A DNA stretch of 64,000 nucleotides from positions 29,710,437-29,774,436 of the forward strand of contig NC_084497.1 of the NCBI RefSeq assembly GCF_030035675.1, read 5' to 3'. Shown in pieces: positions 10,701 to 20,200 of the stretch; within the stretch, counting starts at the first letter, position 1; each line of letters starts with the position of its first letter. The notes under the pieces were generated by a model. That model searched no databases. It saw only the letters and a list, made by a program, of their open reading frames with translations, and was not told where the DNA came from. The stretch comes from Rhineura floridana. Lineage: Eukaryota > Chordata > Lepidosauria > Squamata > Rhineuridae. The position numbers and the translations under genes are program-made.

Positions 10701-11217
10701 TGGACATGGAAAGAACTGAGGAGTGTGGAGATGACAATGGGGAGCAAGCGAGTGAGTGAGGGGGCGTGGCTGTGAGGGGACGTGGCGTGGCTATCATGAA
10801 GGGACCCTGCACTTCTGAATTGGTCACAACACTACTGTCCACAAGTTAATTCTGCAGCACATGGCAAGGGACTTTCTGTGATGCCAGCTTTCCTGTTAGC
10901 CTCTTATTTTATTTTATTCTGGTTCCTGCCCCAAACAGAGAGATAAAAAGTGCCAGAGCACTGGTGTGTTTAGGCTTGGTCTGATGTGGCGTGGCATGGC
11001 AGGACAAACACAAGCTTCCAGAACCAACAGGCCTACGACAAGAGACAAAGAGCTCTGTGGTGCTTGAGAACATGGCATGCTCTTTGCCAAGTACATTTCT
11101 AGGCAGAGCAAAAGGGCTTCCAAAAGCCTACAGAGGAGGAAAGGGGTTACCTTTAATCCCCTGAAAGCTTGTGTGTTGCTCTGATGAGTTAATCACATTT
11201 CAGTCACAATCAAAGGC
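10700..11217. other. Intergenic, no feature recognised
   Basis: Apart from short G-rich runs (10,740-10,800), nothing is seen. Frames here lack conserved motifs. Confidence 0.35.
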
Positions 11218-11466
11218 CTAAAAAAGGGAGTTGTGTGGCCCAGAAGAGATCCAGCAGGTGAGAGGGTGCTCCGTGCCCTCTAACACCCTGATGTTCCAGG
11301 GAAAGGGCACCCTGCTGACGTTATAGAAGGTGCCGGGCTCTGGGAACACAGCCTTGATGGCAAGCAATGTCTTGGCCTCGATGCCCCCAGTGCCTCTGCC
11401 TTGCAAAGTGATAAGCCTGGCGTGGAGGCAGAGAAGTAGGAAACAGCAAGTGAGAGATCTGGGCAT
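11218..11466 (-). CDS. Hypothetical small secreted peptide, 82 aa
   Basis: Open frame starting MPRSLTCCFLLLCLHARL, which looks like a signal peptide, followed by about 59 residues with one N-glycosylation motif (NVS) and ending in TAG. A TATA-like GGATAAAAATAG lies about 70 bp upstream on the same strand (around 11,540). The stretch 10,860-11,720 is free of recognised repeats. I know no family for it, there is no convincing splice donor, and codon use is uninformative at this length. It could be chance. Confidence 0.2.
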   Translation of the reverse strand: MPRSLTCCFLLLCLHARLITLQGRGTGGIEAKTLLAIKAVFPEPGTFYNVSRVPFPWNIRVLEGTEHPLTCWISSGPHNSLF

Positions 11467-11844
11467 CGATGCCTCCGGGCTGGGCTGGGCCTGCGTGCCA
11501 GAGTGTGTGTGACTGGCATGGGGGCCTCTATTTTTATCCTGCCTGCCTTGTCTCAGGACTCCGGAGTTCAGAGTACAGTAGCAGAGGCACCCCAGAGGCA
11601 TCCAAAGGCTTCCTGGACTTATCGGTGGAATCCAGCTGGAATCCAGCACCCCCAGGCAGCAAAAGTACCCCTCAAGTGTCTGTTAACTGTTGTTATTCCC
11701 AGGCATTCAGTAATAAATAGGGCAAATGGCAGATTAGTAATCTATTTAGAATATAGATAGATTGCAGGAAGACGGGTGTTTGTGTAAGAGAGGGAGAGAG
11801 AGGGTTTGGGAGATGGGAAGAAATGCATGTTATTGCAAATGGCC

Positions 11845-12040
11845 AAATTAAGAATGCAAGAGCTTTGCTGGATCAGACCAAGGTGGGTCCATTGAAAACC
11901 AGCATCCAGTTTCCCACAAGCAGCTCATCAAGGCAACAGCCTCTCCGCCCCAGACCTTCTGTTTGTCTGTGATGCATTTGTACATAGACTATTCCTAAGC
12001 ATGGAGGTTCCACTCCTAACATCATACCTAATAAGGCAGA
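11845..12040 (-). mobile_element. CR1-like LINE 3' end, old
   Basis: GCAAGAGCTTTGCTGGATCA then GACCAAGGTGGGTCCATTG, the reversed GATCCAGCAGGGCTCTTCTT terminus, with degenerate sequence beyond. Confidence 0.6.
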
Positions 12041-12100
12041 CCAGAGGTCTCCTTTGGGAAGAAAGACAGGATGTAAAAAAAACTGGTGCCCTACTGTAGG

Positions 12101-12211
<111 letters not shown>

Positions 12212-12324
12212 CTTTCACACAGTGGCAGCCAGATTCTTCTGGGAAGCCCACACAGCAAGACCAAAAGATAACAGACCACCCCCTTTGCCTGTCTTTCAGC
12301 GACTTGTATCCACAGAGGTAGACT

Positions 12325-12660
12325 CCCCCTGTGGATGGAGGTTCTGCTATCTACTTCCCACAGCTGATAGCTGCCTGTAGACCTGCTAGGAACATCAGAA
12401 GAGACCTGAAGCTGGATCAGCCCAAAGGCCTACCTAGGCCTGTCTTCTGCTTTTGGAGTGGCCAACCAGATGTCCCAGAGGGATGCCCACGAGCAGGGCA
12501 GGGCCCTCCTCTGTTGTTTATTCCCCAGCATCTAGTCCTCAGAGGTAGACTATCTCTGACCCTAGAGGTTCCATATAGGCATCATGGTTATTAACGACCA
12601 TTGAAAGATCTACCCCTCCAGGGATTTATCCATTCCCCTTTTTCAAACAAGCTAGTGGTC
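12325..12660 (-). mobile_element. CR1-like LINE 3' region
   Basis: AACATCAGAAGAGACCTGAA, TGGATCAGCCCAAAGGCC and GGCCAACCAGATGTCCCAGA are in reversed order. Confidence 0.65.
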
Positions 12661-13359
12661 AGGATGTACCTTTTTGGCCAGCCACACAAAAATGTCCTCC
12701 CTGCCCCCTGCGTTCAGCACACTAGGAGTTCTCAAGAACCCATTTCTGTTTTCAGGTTTCAGCCATGGAACATGTGAAACAATTTTTTAAAGGTGTTCCC
12801 CAGAGCATGCAAAGTGCCATTGCACACCCGTAACCACAGCCGGGGCATAAAAGGAACAGCTCCCAGATCAGAGAAGGTGAGTGATGGGGAAAACTGGAGC
12901 CAGCGCCTCTCGTTTTTGGTAAACGAATGCCCTGCCAGAAATGGTGCAAGGATGCAACTCCGCTCTGAGTCTTCTGCAAAAAGGGGTCTGTGGTCCCTTG
13001 AGTGGTGCTACTGCCACCTGCTGGCGAGAGGCCTTGTCTGCATCTGGATGGGAAAAGGTAGCCTATTCTGCTGTGCTGTAAATCCTTTCCAAGTAGGGGA
13101 TTGATTCTTTTCCAGGTGTTTTCGACTGCAACTCCCAGCAAAGGCTGGATTCTATGCTGAAATCCAACAAGGCCAAGATATTATTTTGGCTCCACAGAGG
13201 AGCAAATGTCCACCAGGGAGGCCAAATGAAGGAGCCAGGATTTCCAAGGGGTTTACAGGAGACACTGGCAGAGGGTGTGTGTGTGTGTGTGTTGCATTTA
13301 ACAGCAGACAAGGTCAAGCAAGCACACAAAGGACATCACAAGCAGGGTCTTTCGACTGC

Positions 13360-13365
13360 TTTATT
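13360..13365 (-). terminator. CELA3: CELA3 poly(A) signal
   Basis: AATAAA on the minus strand, about 40 nt after the CELA3 stop codon. It gives a predicted 3' UTR of roughly 60 nt, normal for pancreatic enzyme mRNAs. No competing AATAAA lies between the stop and this site. Confidence 0.85.
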
Positions 13366-13403
13366 CTGGGATGAGGGAAGTTCCACAAAAGGCAATCAGG
13401 TCA

Positions 13404-13424
13404 TCACGGGTATTGAGCAATGGT
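13404..13424 (-). CDS. CELA3: CELA3 exon 8 (last six codons and stop)
   Basis: After a strong pyrimidine-rich acceptor (TTTTTCTTTCAG) comes TIAQYP and TGA. Human CELA3 ends TIASH at the same point, so this completes the gene at 270 residues. Intron 7 (13425-14854) has been lengthened by a palindromic element, a hAT-like element and an L2-like tail. Confidence 0.9.
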   Translation of the reverse strand, partial: TIAQYP

Positions 13425-16400
13425 CTGAAAGAAAAAGAGTAATTTTTCAATATGAAACCTAGAATGAGGCTCCATCCATGCTATACATTTAATGTACTGG
13501 GTTACCACTTTAAACACTCCTGGCTTCCCCCAAAGAATCCTGTCAGTTGTAGTTTGTGAGGGGTGCTGGTAGCTGTTTGCAGATCCCCTGTTCCCAGAGC
13601 TACAATTCCCTGGGAAGAGGGATTGGTTGTTAAACTGCCCTGGGAAGCGGACTGAGGGTCACCTTTGCATCCTAGAGGCTGGATGCATATGGCGGGGGTG
13701 GCATCATCCCTGTCGGCTGCTTCGCCTGACTGATGAAGGCATCTTCCTCTTTTCACCTTGCAGAAAGACGTTGCCCCTGGGGAAGGCGTGGCTGGATAAT
13801 CTAGAGCTAACTACTTGCCTGCAGACTCTGTTTTGATCCCACTACCAGGTGACTGGGCGGGTAAGGATGGTGGAGAAATTCAATTCAGTTTGCATTTAAG
13901 GCCAAATTTTTCAAATTTGCACTTTCCAAAGCAATATAAGAACTGAAACTGAGCTATCCTTCCAAATCTGCACTTATCCGAATTTTGCAACGCAGTTCTC
14001 CAGGCAGCTATGTCTACCCCAAGTACCAAATACTGGAGAGAAAGAACATGGCGAGGCAACGGATCCTAAAGGCATCCAGCTGGACACAGGACTGGATAGG
14101 CGGCCTTGTCAAATTTGTCAAATTCATACTTTCCAAAACAAAAGGAGAATGGAAACTCAGCCATCCTTTAAAATTTGCCCTTGTCTGGGTTTTGCAATGC
14201 AGTCCTCTAATCAGGAAATGTTTACAAAAATGCATATATTAGGGGAAAGTGTGCACAAAATGAAAATATTGGTGAAAATAACATACAAAAATGAGTTATA
14301 TTAGGATAAATTGCTTGCAAAAATTAGTAAAAACTGCAAACAAAAATGCATTTATCACAAGAAATTTGTACCAAAATGCCGAAGAATTTTCATAAGGATT
14401 TAAAAAAAATCCACAAAGCGCTGCAGGACTGTGTTTCTCTGAATTTAAGATCTGCAAAATGAGATCGCGGGAGAACCAAAACTGGGAGGTCATTCCGTCC
14501 CTGTTGGAGGGGGAGGGGACAAAGCCCTGAACATTTGGAAAGGGCTGAACAAATCGTTCTCAATCACCATCACCACCACCGCATCTCAGCCACGCTCAGG
14601 TGTGCTTCCGAGCGTGGAAGCAGCCAGTGACGCCACAACTTTAATTTTAATTGTAATTGTATTTTAATCTTTGTCTTAACCTTGCTTTTAAAATGTTTTT
14701 ATAGTTGTATTGTACACACACTCACCTGTATTTTAATGTAGTTTTATTCTGTTGTACACAGCCCTGAGAGCTTGTTGCTAAAGGGCGGTCTAAAAGTACA
14801 ATAAATAATATAATAATATAATAATAAGAAGAAGAATAACTGAAGAGCACTTACTTCCTGGATCCAGCCGTCGAAATCAGAGACGCGGGTGAAGACAGTG
14901 GGCTTCTTCAGGGCGTTGCAGCCCAAGGCGGAGACAAAGCTAGCAATGCCATGGACTTCCCACCTTCCCTCAGCGGCCTGGCAGTTGAGGGGTCCGCCAG
15001 AGTCACCCTGGAAAAGAAGATCCACCCAAAATAAGCCCTGAGATGAAGGCACTCAAGGGAAAGCCGGTGTCCTCCGGATGGCCTTGGACTCCAACTCTCA
15101 ACAGCCAGCATAGCCAGAGATGATGGGAGTTGTAATCCCGCAACATCTGGAGGGTGCCACGTTGGCTACCCTCGGCTTGGTGACCTAACATCACTTTCTA
15201 GCCTTTCAGGTGTTGCTGCAAGACTCTCCCGCTCCGCCCTCCAAGCGCCAGGCCTCTATTTCCTCCCGGGCTCACTGACTTACGTTGCAGCCAGCTCGGA
15301 TGTCTCCGCCAGCGCAAATCATGCTCTGCTTGATGACCCCTCCCCACCAGTCCCGCTGGTTGCAATGCTCGTTGTCCACCACCGGAAGAATGGCCTGCTG
15401 GAGCTTGGATGGGAGGGGGCCGTCGGCTGCAAAGGAAAGCAACACTGGTAAGAGCTGGAGGGGCCTCCAAGGGTCAGGGTGAAGCAGGTCCGCCCAGGGA
15501 GTCAGTGAAATACGGATGGGGAACACCTGTGGCCCCCCAGATTTTGCTGGGCTATAATTCCCACTCTCATCTCTGACTGCTGGCCAGGTTGCCTGGGGCT
15601 GGCGGCTGCTGGGAGTCCAACCATGTCTAGAGGGCCACAGATCTTTCCCATCCCTGAACAAGACAATCACTTGCCTTTTATTGTCCCTGGCTACCTCCAT
15701 CAGCACTTATTTTAATGCAAGGGCATGGAATCTGAGGCCCTGTGAATGTCGCCAGACTGCAACTCCCATCGTCATCTGCAACCACTGGCCATGCTGGCTG
15801 GAACTGACAGCAGTTGGTGTTCAACAACATCTGAAGGACCACAGATGTTCTCCATCCCTGAACAAGTCCGTCACTTGACTTCACTGTCCCCAAGCTACCT
15901 GCATCAGAACCCTTGCCTTCTTTTAATGCAGAGGCAGGAGACCTGTGGCCATCCAGATTATGTTGGACTGCAGCTTCCCTCCTCAGCCCTGGCCATTGGT
16001 CATCCTGGCTGACTGGAGGGCCACAGATAGCCCCCAGCTCTGCCCTAAATGTGGGGTGTAAGTTCAAGGGAATAAATAAGAAAGAAAAGGATCCCTTCAA
16101 AGGGATTTCCTGTCGAAATCCACATAGAGATACATAAAGAACTGTGTGCCAAGCCAGATTATTTGCCAGCCTCAAGCAATGTTGCCTACACTGTGTGGCA
16201 GCATCTCTCCAGGATTTGAGAAGGACCCTTCCCATCACCTGCTACCTGCTTTATTTTCAAAACTAAGGATGCTGGAGATTCAGCTACGCAGATGCTCTAC
16301 CGCTGACCCCCCCAAGTTTGCCACAGGTCTTCCTGAGGACAGGGGTGGGTGGGCCCTTGTGGATGTGTGTGTGTGTACCAACACCCATGCACCCACCCCA

Positions 16401-19382
16401 CGAGTGCTCTGCCTCCCTCTCCCATACCCCTATGACAAGGGTGAAATCACGTACTGTAGAGCCGCCCCCAGCCACTGATGTAGCAGGGGTAATCGTTGGG
16501 CAAAACCTCCCCTGCAGGGGGAAGGCAGGCCAGCTGCACCTTGTCATTCAGCTCTGCGCTGTGGGACAGCTTCAGCAAGGCGATGTCGTTGCTGGAATCG
16601 AAAAGAGGGAAACTCACAGAAAGCACTCGATGTTGGACGGCTCTTGGGTCCGGCCCAGAAGTGTCAGCAAGCGCTTCAACCCCCTCAGAGATGGAGCCGG
16701 GTGCGTGCATCCAACCCAGGAGATGCTGCTTCCTTACCCGCAGGCCGCGCAGATGGAGATCCATCGGGGGTGCACGAAGATGTCCTCAGAGTTGACGGGG
16801 ATGTGCTGCTCGGAGCCCTCTTCAGCGCTCATGTCGTATTCGCCCAGCACCACCTTATAGGTCCGGGATTTGCTGGAAGTATGGTGGAGAGACACAGTGG
16901 CGGTCATGATGAGGGAAGAGGCCCCTGGGAGACTGCACTGGGGCATGTCACCTGGAGACCCTGAAGCTGTGGGAAGGTGGGGAAAGACAGAAGGCCCAGC
17001 TCCCACCATGCGCAAAGTCACCCTGCCTGAAACTGGCACCCAGGCTGCTGGACTTTCCATGGGAGGGCCTGGTCTGATTCATGCTGGGGGGAAACTTCAG
17101 CGTCCATCATGCAGACCCCGCCCCCAGCAGGGGAGTCTGCATTTATAAGCGAACTGACTTAAATCACACTTCTTGAAACAACATACAAAGTGAAACTGAG
17201 CCGACCTTCAACGTTCACCCTTCTCCACATTTTGCAGCGCAGTTCTCCAGCCCATTAACATGTACAATCATGCATAGACTGGGGTAAAGTGTCCGTATAT
17301 ATTTGTGGAAATACAACTATGCACGGAGGAGAAGGCTGTCGATGGCTCCTAGCCACAATGGCCATGTTCTCCCTCCACTGTTGGAGGCAGTGAGCTTCTG
17401 AATGCCTGCTCCTGGGAACAGCAAGTGGGGAGAGAGTTGCTGTTGCATTCTGGCCCTGCTTGTGGGCTTTGCATTGGCGTCACCTGGTTGGCCACTGTGA
17501 GGACAGGACGCCGGACTAGGTGGGCCCCCATTGGCCTGATCCTGCTACAGGGCTCTTCTTAGCTTCTTCTGTCGCATTGTATTGGGGGAAAGCGCTTTGC
17601 AAAACTGTTCATCGCAGGCAAAATCGCACAGGAAGATGTGTATGTGAGGAGAAATTTGCACTCAAATGCTGGTGAATTTTCATCTGGAAACTGATGTGCA
17701 AATGTGGAGCTTTTGACTGAAATTGACAGATTCACCCTTCCCTACCCACTAGGCAAGCAGCTGCTTCAACCAGCCACCCACCACACACACACACACAGGC
17801 AAAACCACGCCCACCCGTTCCTGCTTACGAGATGCAGTGTGCTGCTGTCATAACCCAGTTGGGGGCAATGAGGGACCCCCCGCAGGTGTGACGGAATTCG
17901 CCGTCCTTCTCATACTGGAGGGAGATCTGCAAGGGGGCAAGGGGGAGAGATGGGGAGGTTAAGACACTTGGCCAGCAGTGCCCCCTGCAGGTGGGGGTCC
18001 CCGCATAGGGTCAGCTGCTTTGATTCCCTCAAGCGTGCCTTGCTGGCCTTCTGAGTCGCAGGCCAAGTGCTGCGGAAGGGGGAAGCAGCCATTTATTTAT
18101 AGACCACACGGTTTGGTGCCAAATGCTTTGAACCTCCAAGAAAGCCAATCAAATACTGACTTTTTCCCCTTGCAGTTTTGATGATTTCTATTATGGCTGC
18201 TGATTTCAATCTCTCACCTTGTCCTTCTTTTTTTTTTTTTACCATGAATATTTTTATGCCACTTGATGTCAACGAAGCGGTATGTTAACTCTTGCTAAGT
18301 AAAATACTGTAAAGGAAGAAAATCCAGGTGGCCGAGGAGTCTGGCAAGGGAGGGCACTTGCTTACCTGCCAGGGCCAGCTGTAGGGGATGGCGTCTTCGC
18401 CGTTCACCACCCTGGCATTGGGGGAGTAGACGGGCAAGCCGCACCCGGAGGCTGCGGGGAGGAGGAGGAAGGAGGAGAGCACAGGGCGTCAGTGGGGGTG
18501 GCCTGATTCTGCCAGGCGCGGCAGAAGCACAAGACTGGGGCGCAGGAGGGCCTCAGGGTGCCTGCCTGATTCCCCCTCCTTGCCTGCGCTTGACTTCCCC
18601 CTTTCTTCCATCCAGCCAGGCCTGCTGTAACTGTTCTTCATATTGGATTTTGAATTGTTGCAAGCAGCCCTGGGACCTGCTGGTGAAGGGCGGGTGATAA
18701 AACGTAATGATGATCTCTCTTTTGCAGGAACCTCAGGCACAGGGGCCAATCGCAGCCCTCCAGCTCTCTCCGTCTGGCCCTTGGGATGCTCTCCCCAAGC
18801 CACGCCCCTCCTCAGCCACACCCTTTCTCTCTACAAGCCACGCCCCCACCCCAGCCCTGCTTTGCACCCTTCTGGATTTTTTCTTTTTTTCTTTTGGCCT
18901 GTCTAGGACCGATCCTTGGACTCTGACCACGCCTCTGGATGGAAGACAGAGAGGGGTTAGTGAGTGTGTGCAGAAAACCAGCCTATGCAAAATCTAAATG
19001 TGTGCCCCACCCACGTTTGCCTCTGGCCCCACCCACCGCTGGCATGTGACCCTCAGAAGGTTGCCCAGAAGGGAATGTGGCCCTCAGGCTGCTTGGCTCC
19101 ATCCCTTATTCTCAAGTCTTCCCTCTGGCTGAGGCCTAATTCAGCGGACAGCGGAGCAGCAAGATGGGAAACAGTTAAAAACTCCTAAAAGCAACCACCT
19201 ACTCTCAAAAGTAATAATTTCAAGGTGCCCAGGACAGGTCTTTCAGGTATCAAATGCCTGGGTCAACAGGAACATTTTCAAATGTCTCAGTAAATTTAAT
19301 AATGAGAGAGTGACGCACCTCACCAGGGAGGGCATTCCACAAAAGGGGAACCACCACTGGAAAGGCCCTGCCACGGGTAAAC

Positions 19383-19416
<34 letters not shown>

Positions 19417-19463
19417 TTCTTACCACCAGCCACCAACAGAACAGGTATCAACAGCACTAGCAT
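13404..19463 (-). CDS. CELA3: Chymotrypsin-like elastase 3, complete 8-exon gene
   Basis: Secreted pancreatic serine protease zymogen that digests dietary protein in the gut. Coding exons (minus strand order): 19463-19424, 18451-18366, 17926-17829, 16872-16738, 16591-16455, 15426-15284, 15007-14855, 13424-13404. All junctions are GT..AG and the phases join without a break to 270 residues, the length of human CELA3A/B. Signal peptide 1-16; propeptide 17-27; activation after Arg27 (VVNGED). Catalytic triad: His72 (TAAHC), Asp122 (NDIALLKL), Ser216 (GDSGGP). Elastase-type pocket: Val and Thr stand at chymotrypsin positions 216 and 226. Twelve cysteines can form the five chymotrypsin-fold pairs plus Cys116-Cys119, as in CELA3 (CxACGND). 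Segments such as [15 protein letters not shown] and KPTVFTRVS match CELA3 better than CELA1, CELA2 or CTRB. It lies divergent to HSPG2, as in human. A single copy is seen, so A or B cannot be assigned. Confidence 0.96.
13515..13640. mobile_element. Palindromic MITE with ACTACAG..CCCAG motif, copy 3
   Basis: In CELA3 intron 7, just upstream of exon 8 in transcript order. CCCCCAAAGAATCCTGTCAG and GAGCTACAATTCCCTGGGAA mark it. Confidence 0.65.
13866..14506 (+). mobile_element. hAT-like non-autonomous element X, fullest copy
   Basis: In CELA3 intron 7. A/T-rich, with repeated sub-units of the type ACAAAAATGCAT..TTAGG..AAATTGC in its centre, and degenerate inverted ends (right end reversed reads CAGGGACGGAATGA). 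It is non-coding and about 640 bp. Confidence 0.7.
14636..14830 (+). mobile_element. L2-like LINE 3' tail
   Basis: In CELA3 intron 7, 25 bp past the exon 7 donor. TTTTAATTGTAATTGTATTT, then GCCCTGAGAGCTTGTTGCTA, AGGGCGGTC and an (AATA)n end. Confidence 0.7.
14855..15007 (-). CDS. CELA3: CELA3 exon 7 (catalytic Ser)
   Basis: Exactly 51 codons, from GDSGGPLNC (Ser216) to FDGWIQE. The acceptor is CTTTTCCAG and the donor is GAA|GTAAGT. The open frame continues past the donor into a LINE-derived tail, which is read-through and not the true C terminus. Confidence 0.97.
15060..15180. mobile_element. Palindromic hAT-like MITE (GGTGCC type)
   Basis: In CELA3 intron 6 (15008-15283). CTTGGACTCCAACTCTCAAC faces GATGGGAGTTGTAATCCCGC. 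Confidence 0.7.
15284..15426 (-). CDS. CELA3: CELA3 exon 6
   Basis: Encodes [36 protein letters not shown] and RAGCN. Chymotrypsin position 189 is Ala here; human CELA3 has Ser. Length 143 nt; the acceptor is CTTTGCAG and the donor is AAC|GTAAGT. Confidence 0.96.
15514..16040. repeat. Tandem array of palindromic MITE, about 207-bp period, 2.5 units
   Basis: In CELA3 intron 5. GGCC(C/A)..CCAGA arms recur at about 15,521, 15,729 and 15,935, joined by the spacer CAC(A/T)TGCCTT..TTAATGCA. The same unit is arrayed at 23.7, 42.2, 43.8, 57.7 and 60.4 kb. Confidence 0.75.
16180..16305 (-). mobile_element. tRNA-derived SINE, degenerate
   Basis: TGGCAGCATCTCTCCAGGAT through CAGATGCTCTACCGCTGA, a reversed and decayed copy in CELA3 intron 5. 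Confidence 0.55.
16455..16591 (-). CDS. CELA3: CELA3 exon 5 (catalytic Asp)
   Basis: Encodes NDIALLKLS (catalytic Asp122), [11 protein letters not shown] and ISGWGRLYT. It carries Cys142 where human CELA3 has Ser. Length 137 nt; the acceptor is ATTCCAG and the donor is A|GTACGT. Confidence 0.95.
16738..16872 (-). CDS. CELA3: CELA3 exon 4
   Basis: Encodes [13 protein letters not shown] through DIFVHPRW and ICAACG. The VVLGEYD and FVHP blocks are typical of elastase 3. Length 135 nt; the acceptor is ACTTCCAG and the donor is GG|GTAAGG. Confidence 0.95.
17165..17755 (+). mobile_element. hAT-like element X split by a CR1 end
   Basis: In CELA3 intron 3. X occupies 17165-17324 and resumes at about 17566-17755 (GGAGAAATTTGCACTCAAAT, TTCACCCTTCCCTA). 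The CR1-like end lies between. Confidence 0.65.
17325..17565 (+). mobile_element. CR1-like LINE 3' end nested in element X
   Basis: GGAGAAGGCTGTCGATGGCT, AGGCAGTGAGCTTCTGAATG and GCCTGATCCTGCTACAGGGC, then CTCTTCTTAG. Confidence 0.75.
17829..17926 (-). CDS. CELA3: CELA3 exon 3 (catalytic His)
   Basis: Encodes [11 protein letters not shown] through [20 protein letters not shown], with catalytic His72 and the Cys57-Cys73 pair. The acceptor is CTTGCAG and the donor is TC|GTAAGC. Length 98 nt. Confidence 0.96.
18366..18451 (-). CDS. CELA3: CELA3 exon 2
   Basis: Encodes the end of the signal peptide, the propeptide ([11 protein letters not shown]) and the start of the mature enzyme ([15 protein letters not shown]). 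The acceptor is CCCCGCAG and the donor is CAG|GTAAGC. The exon is 86 nt and completes the split Ala codon from exon 1. Confidence 0.95.
18630..18712 (+). mobile_element. L2-like LINE 3' tail
   Basis: In CELA3 intron 1. AGCAGCCCTGGGACCTGCTG, then AAGGGCGGGTGATAAAACG. Confidence 0.55.
18720..19095. mobile_element. hAT-like element Z, copy 1
   Basis: In CELA3 intron 1. GGCCCTTGGGATGCTCTCC, CCCTGCTTTGCACCCTTCTG and GCATGTGACCCTCAGAAGGT are shared with 30,000-30,450 and, reversed, with 42.6 and 51.5 kb. Confidence 0.6.
19200..19383 (-). mobile_element. LINE-like fragment
   Basis: GGTGCCCAGGACAGGTCTTT, AACATTTTCAAATGTCTCAG and GGGCATTCCACAAAAGGGGA read as a reversed LINE 3' region. Confidence 0.45.
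19385..19413. repeat. (GA)n microsatellite
   Basis: 29 bp of GA, which is (CT)n on the transcribed strand of CELA3. It begins about 10 nt inside intron 1. Confidence 0.97.
19424..19463 (-). CDS. CELA3: CELA3 exon 1 (coding part)
   Basis: The ATG is the reverse complement of 19461-19463. The exon encodes [13 protein letters not shown] plus one base, a compact hydrophobic signal peptide. The donor is G|GTAAGA. The first codon follows a predicted 5' leader of only about 10-20 nt, as is usual for pancreatic protease genes. Confidence 0.93.
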
Positions 19464-19600
19464 CTTGACAGGGGCGGCTTACAGGCACTGCAGAACCTTT
19501 AATACTCCCCTTTATCAGCTGCAACAGCAGGAAGTTTGTGTGTCCAGCAGCCAAGGCCGTTCTGGGGGTGGGGGAGGTCAGCCCAGACCTGGGCAGGTGC
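19464..19600 (-). promoter_or_regulatory. CELA3: CELA3 proximal promoter
   Basis: Upstream of the ATG are two A/T boxes on the minus strand, TATTAAA (19498-19504) and GATAAAGG (19509-19516). Either would place the start site 8-20 nt before the ATG. An E-box CACCTG (19594-19599) lies about 95 bp further out, the half-site expected for the acinar factor PTF1. A clear TTTCCC partner at the usual spacing is not evident, so the PTF1 role is inference. Confidence 0.5.
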
Positions 19601-20124
19601 CAGGCAACAAGAGGCCCAGCTCATCAGTAAAAAAGGCAGATGGAAACAGCCTGATGAAACTTGCCCACGTTTGGCCAGGAACGCAAGGGGGCAGATGATT
19701 TCTTGGAAGCTCCGGGCAAGAATGGAGAAGGAGTTGGCCAGGCTAGTGGGCCAAACAGTCAGGAAGGCTTAGCCCGCTGTCTGCATTGCAGTTCAGGAAC
19801 TTGGATAGCTCAGGAATTGCCCCGCTAGCCAGTTTGCACCATTGTCATGTTAGGGGGGAGCAGTTACACATTGCCAAAAAAGCAAGTTTGCATCACCCGA
19901 GTAAAGGGGCACCCATTTCCATAAAAGTGGCATATGCCACTCCTGTGCTGGCTTTAGTCCAGGCATGGTGAGGGTCAGGATGCAGCCCTTGGGAGCTCTC
20001 TGCCTGGTAGTCAGGACTTTCCTATATGCCACTGAGTGGAGTGGATCCTTTTTTTTAAAAAAAATCTAATATGAAGCCAATAACTTTTTTTGTATGAAAA
20101 TAATTTGAGATGTAGATAAATAGG

Positions 20125-20200
20125 CTGAAGTAAGTCTAGCTGTTAATTTTAATGGGTCTCCTCTGAGTAGCACCAGCATTGGCTACAACCCTTTGCCATG
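20125..20200. mobile_element. Short dispersed element with GAGTAG arms
   Basis: AATTTTAATGGGTCTCCTCT, then GAGTAGCACCAGCATTGGCT and ACAACCC. Related to 59,270-59,390. Confidence 0.45.

Noticed and set aside
12840-12882. Plus-strand promoter and first exon (GCATAAAAGG, then AGAAG|GTGAGT)
   Set aside because: A TATA-like box and a donor-like site are about 30 nt apart, but there is no start codon or second exon to link to; too weak to list.
14744-14854. Continuation of CELA3 exon 7 into a longer C terminus
   Set aside because: A consensus donor GAA|GTAAGT ends the exon, the continuation is LINE tail, and the true last exon is found at 13404-13424.
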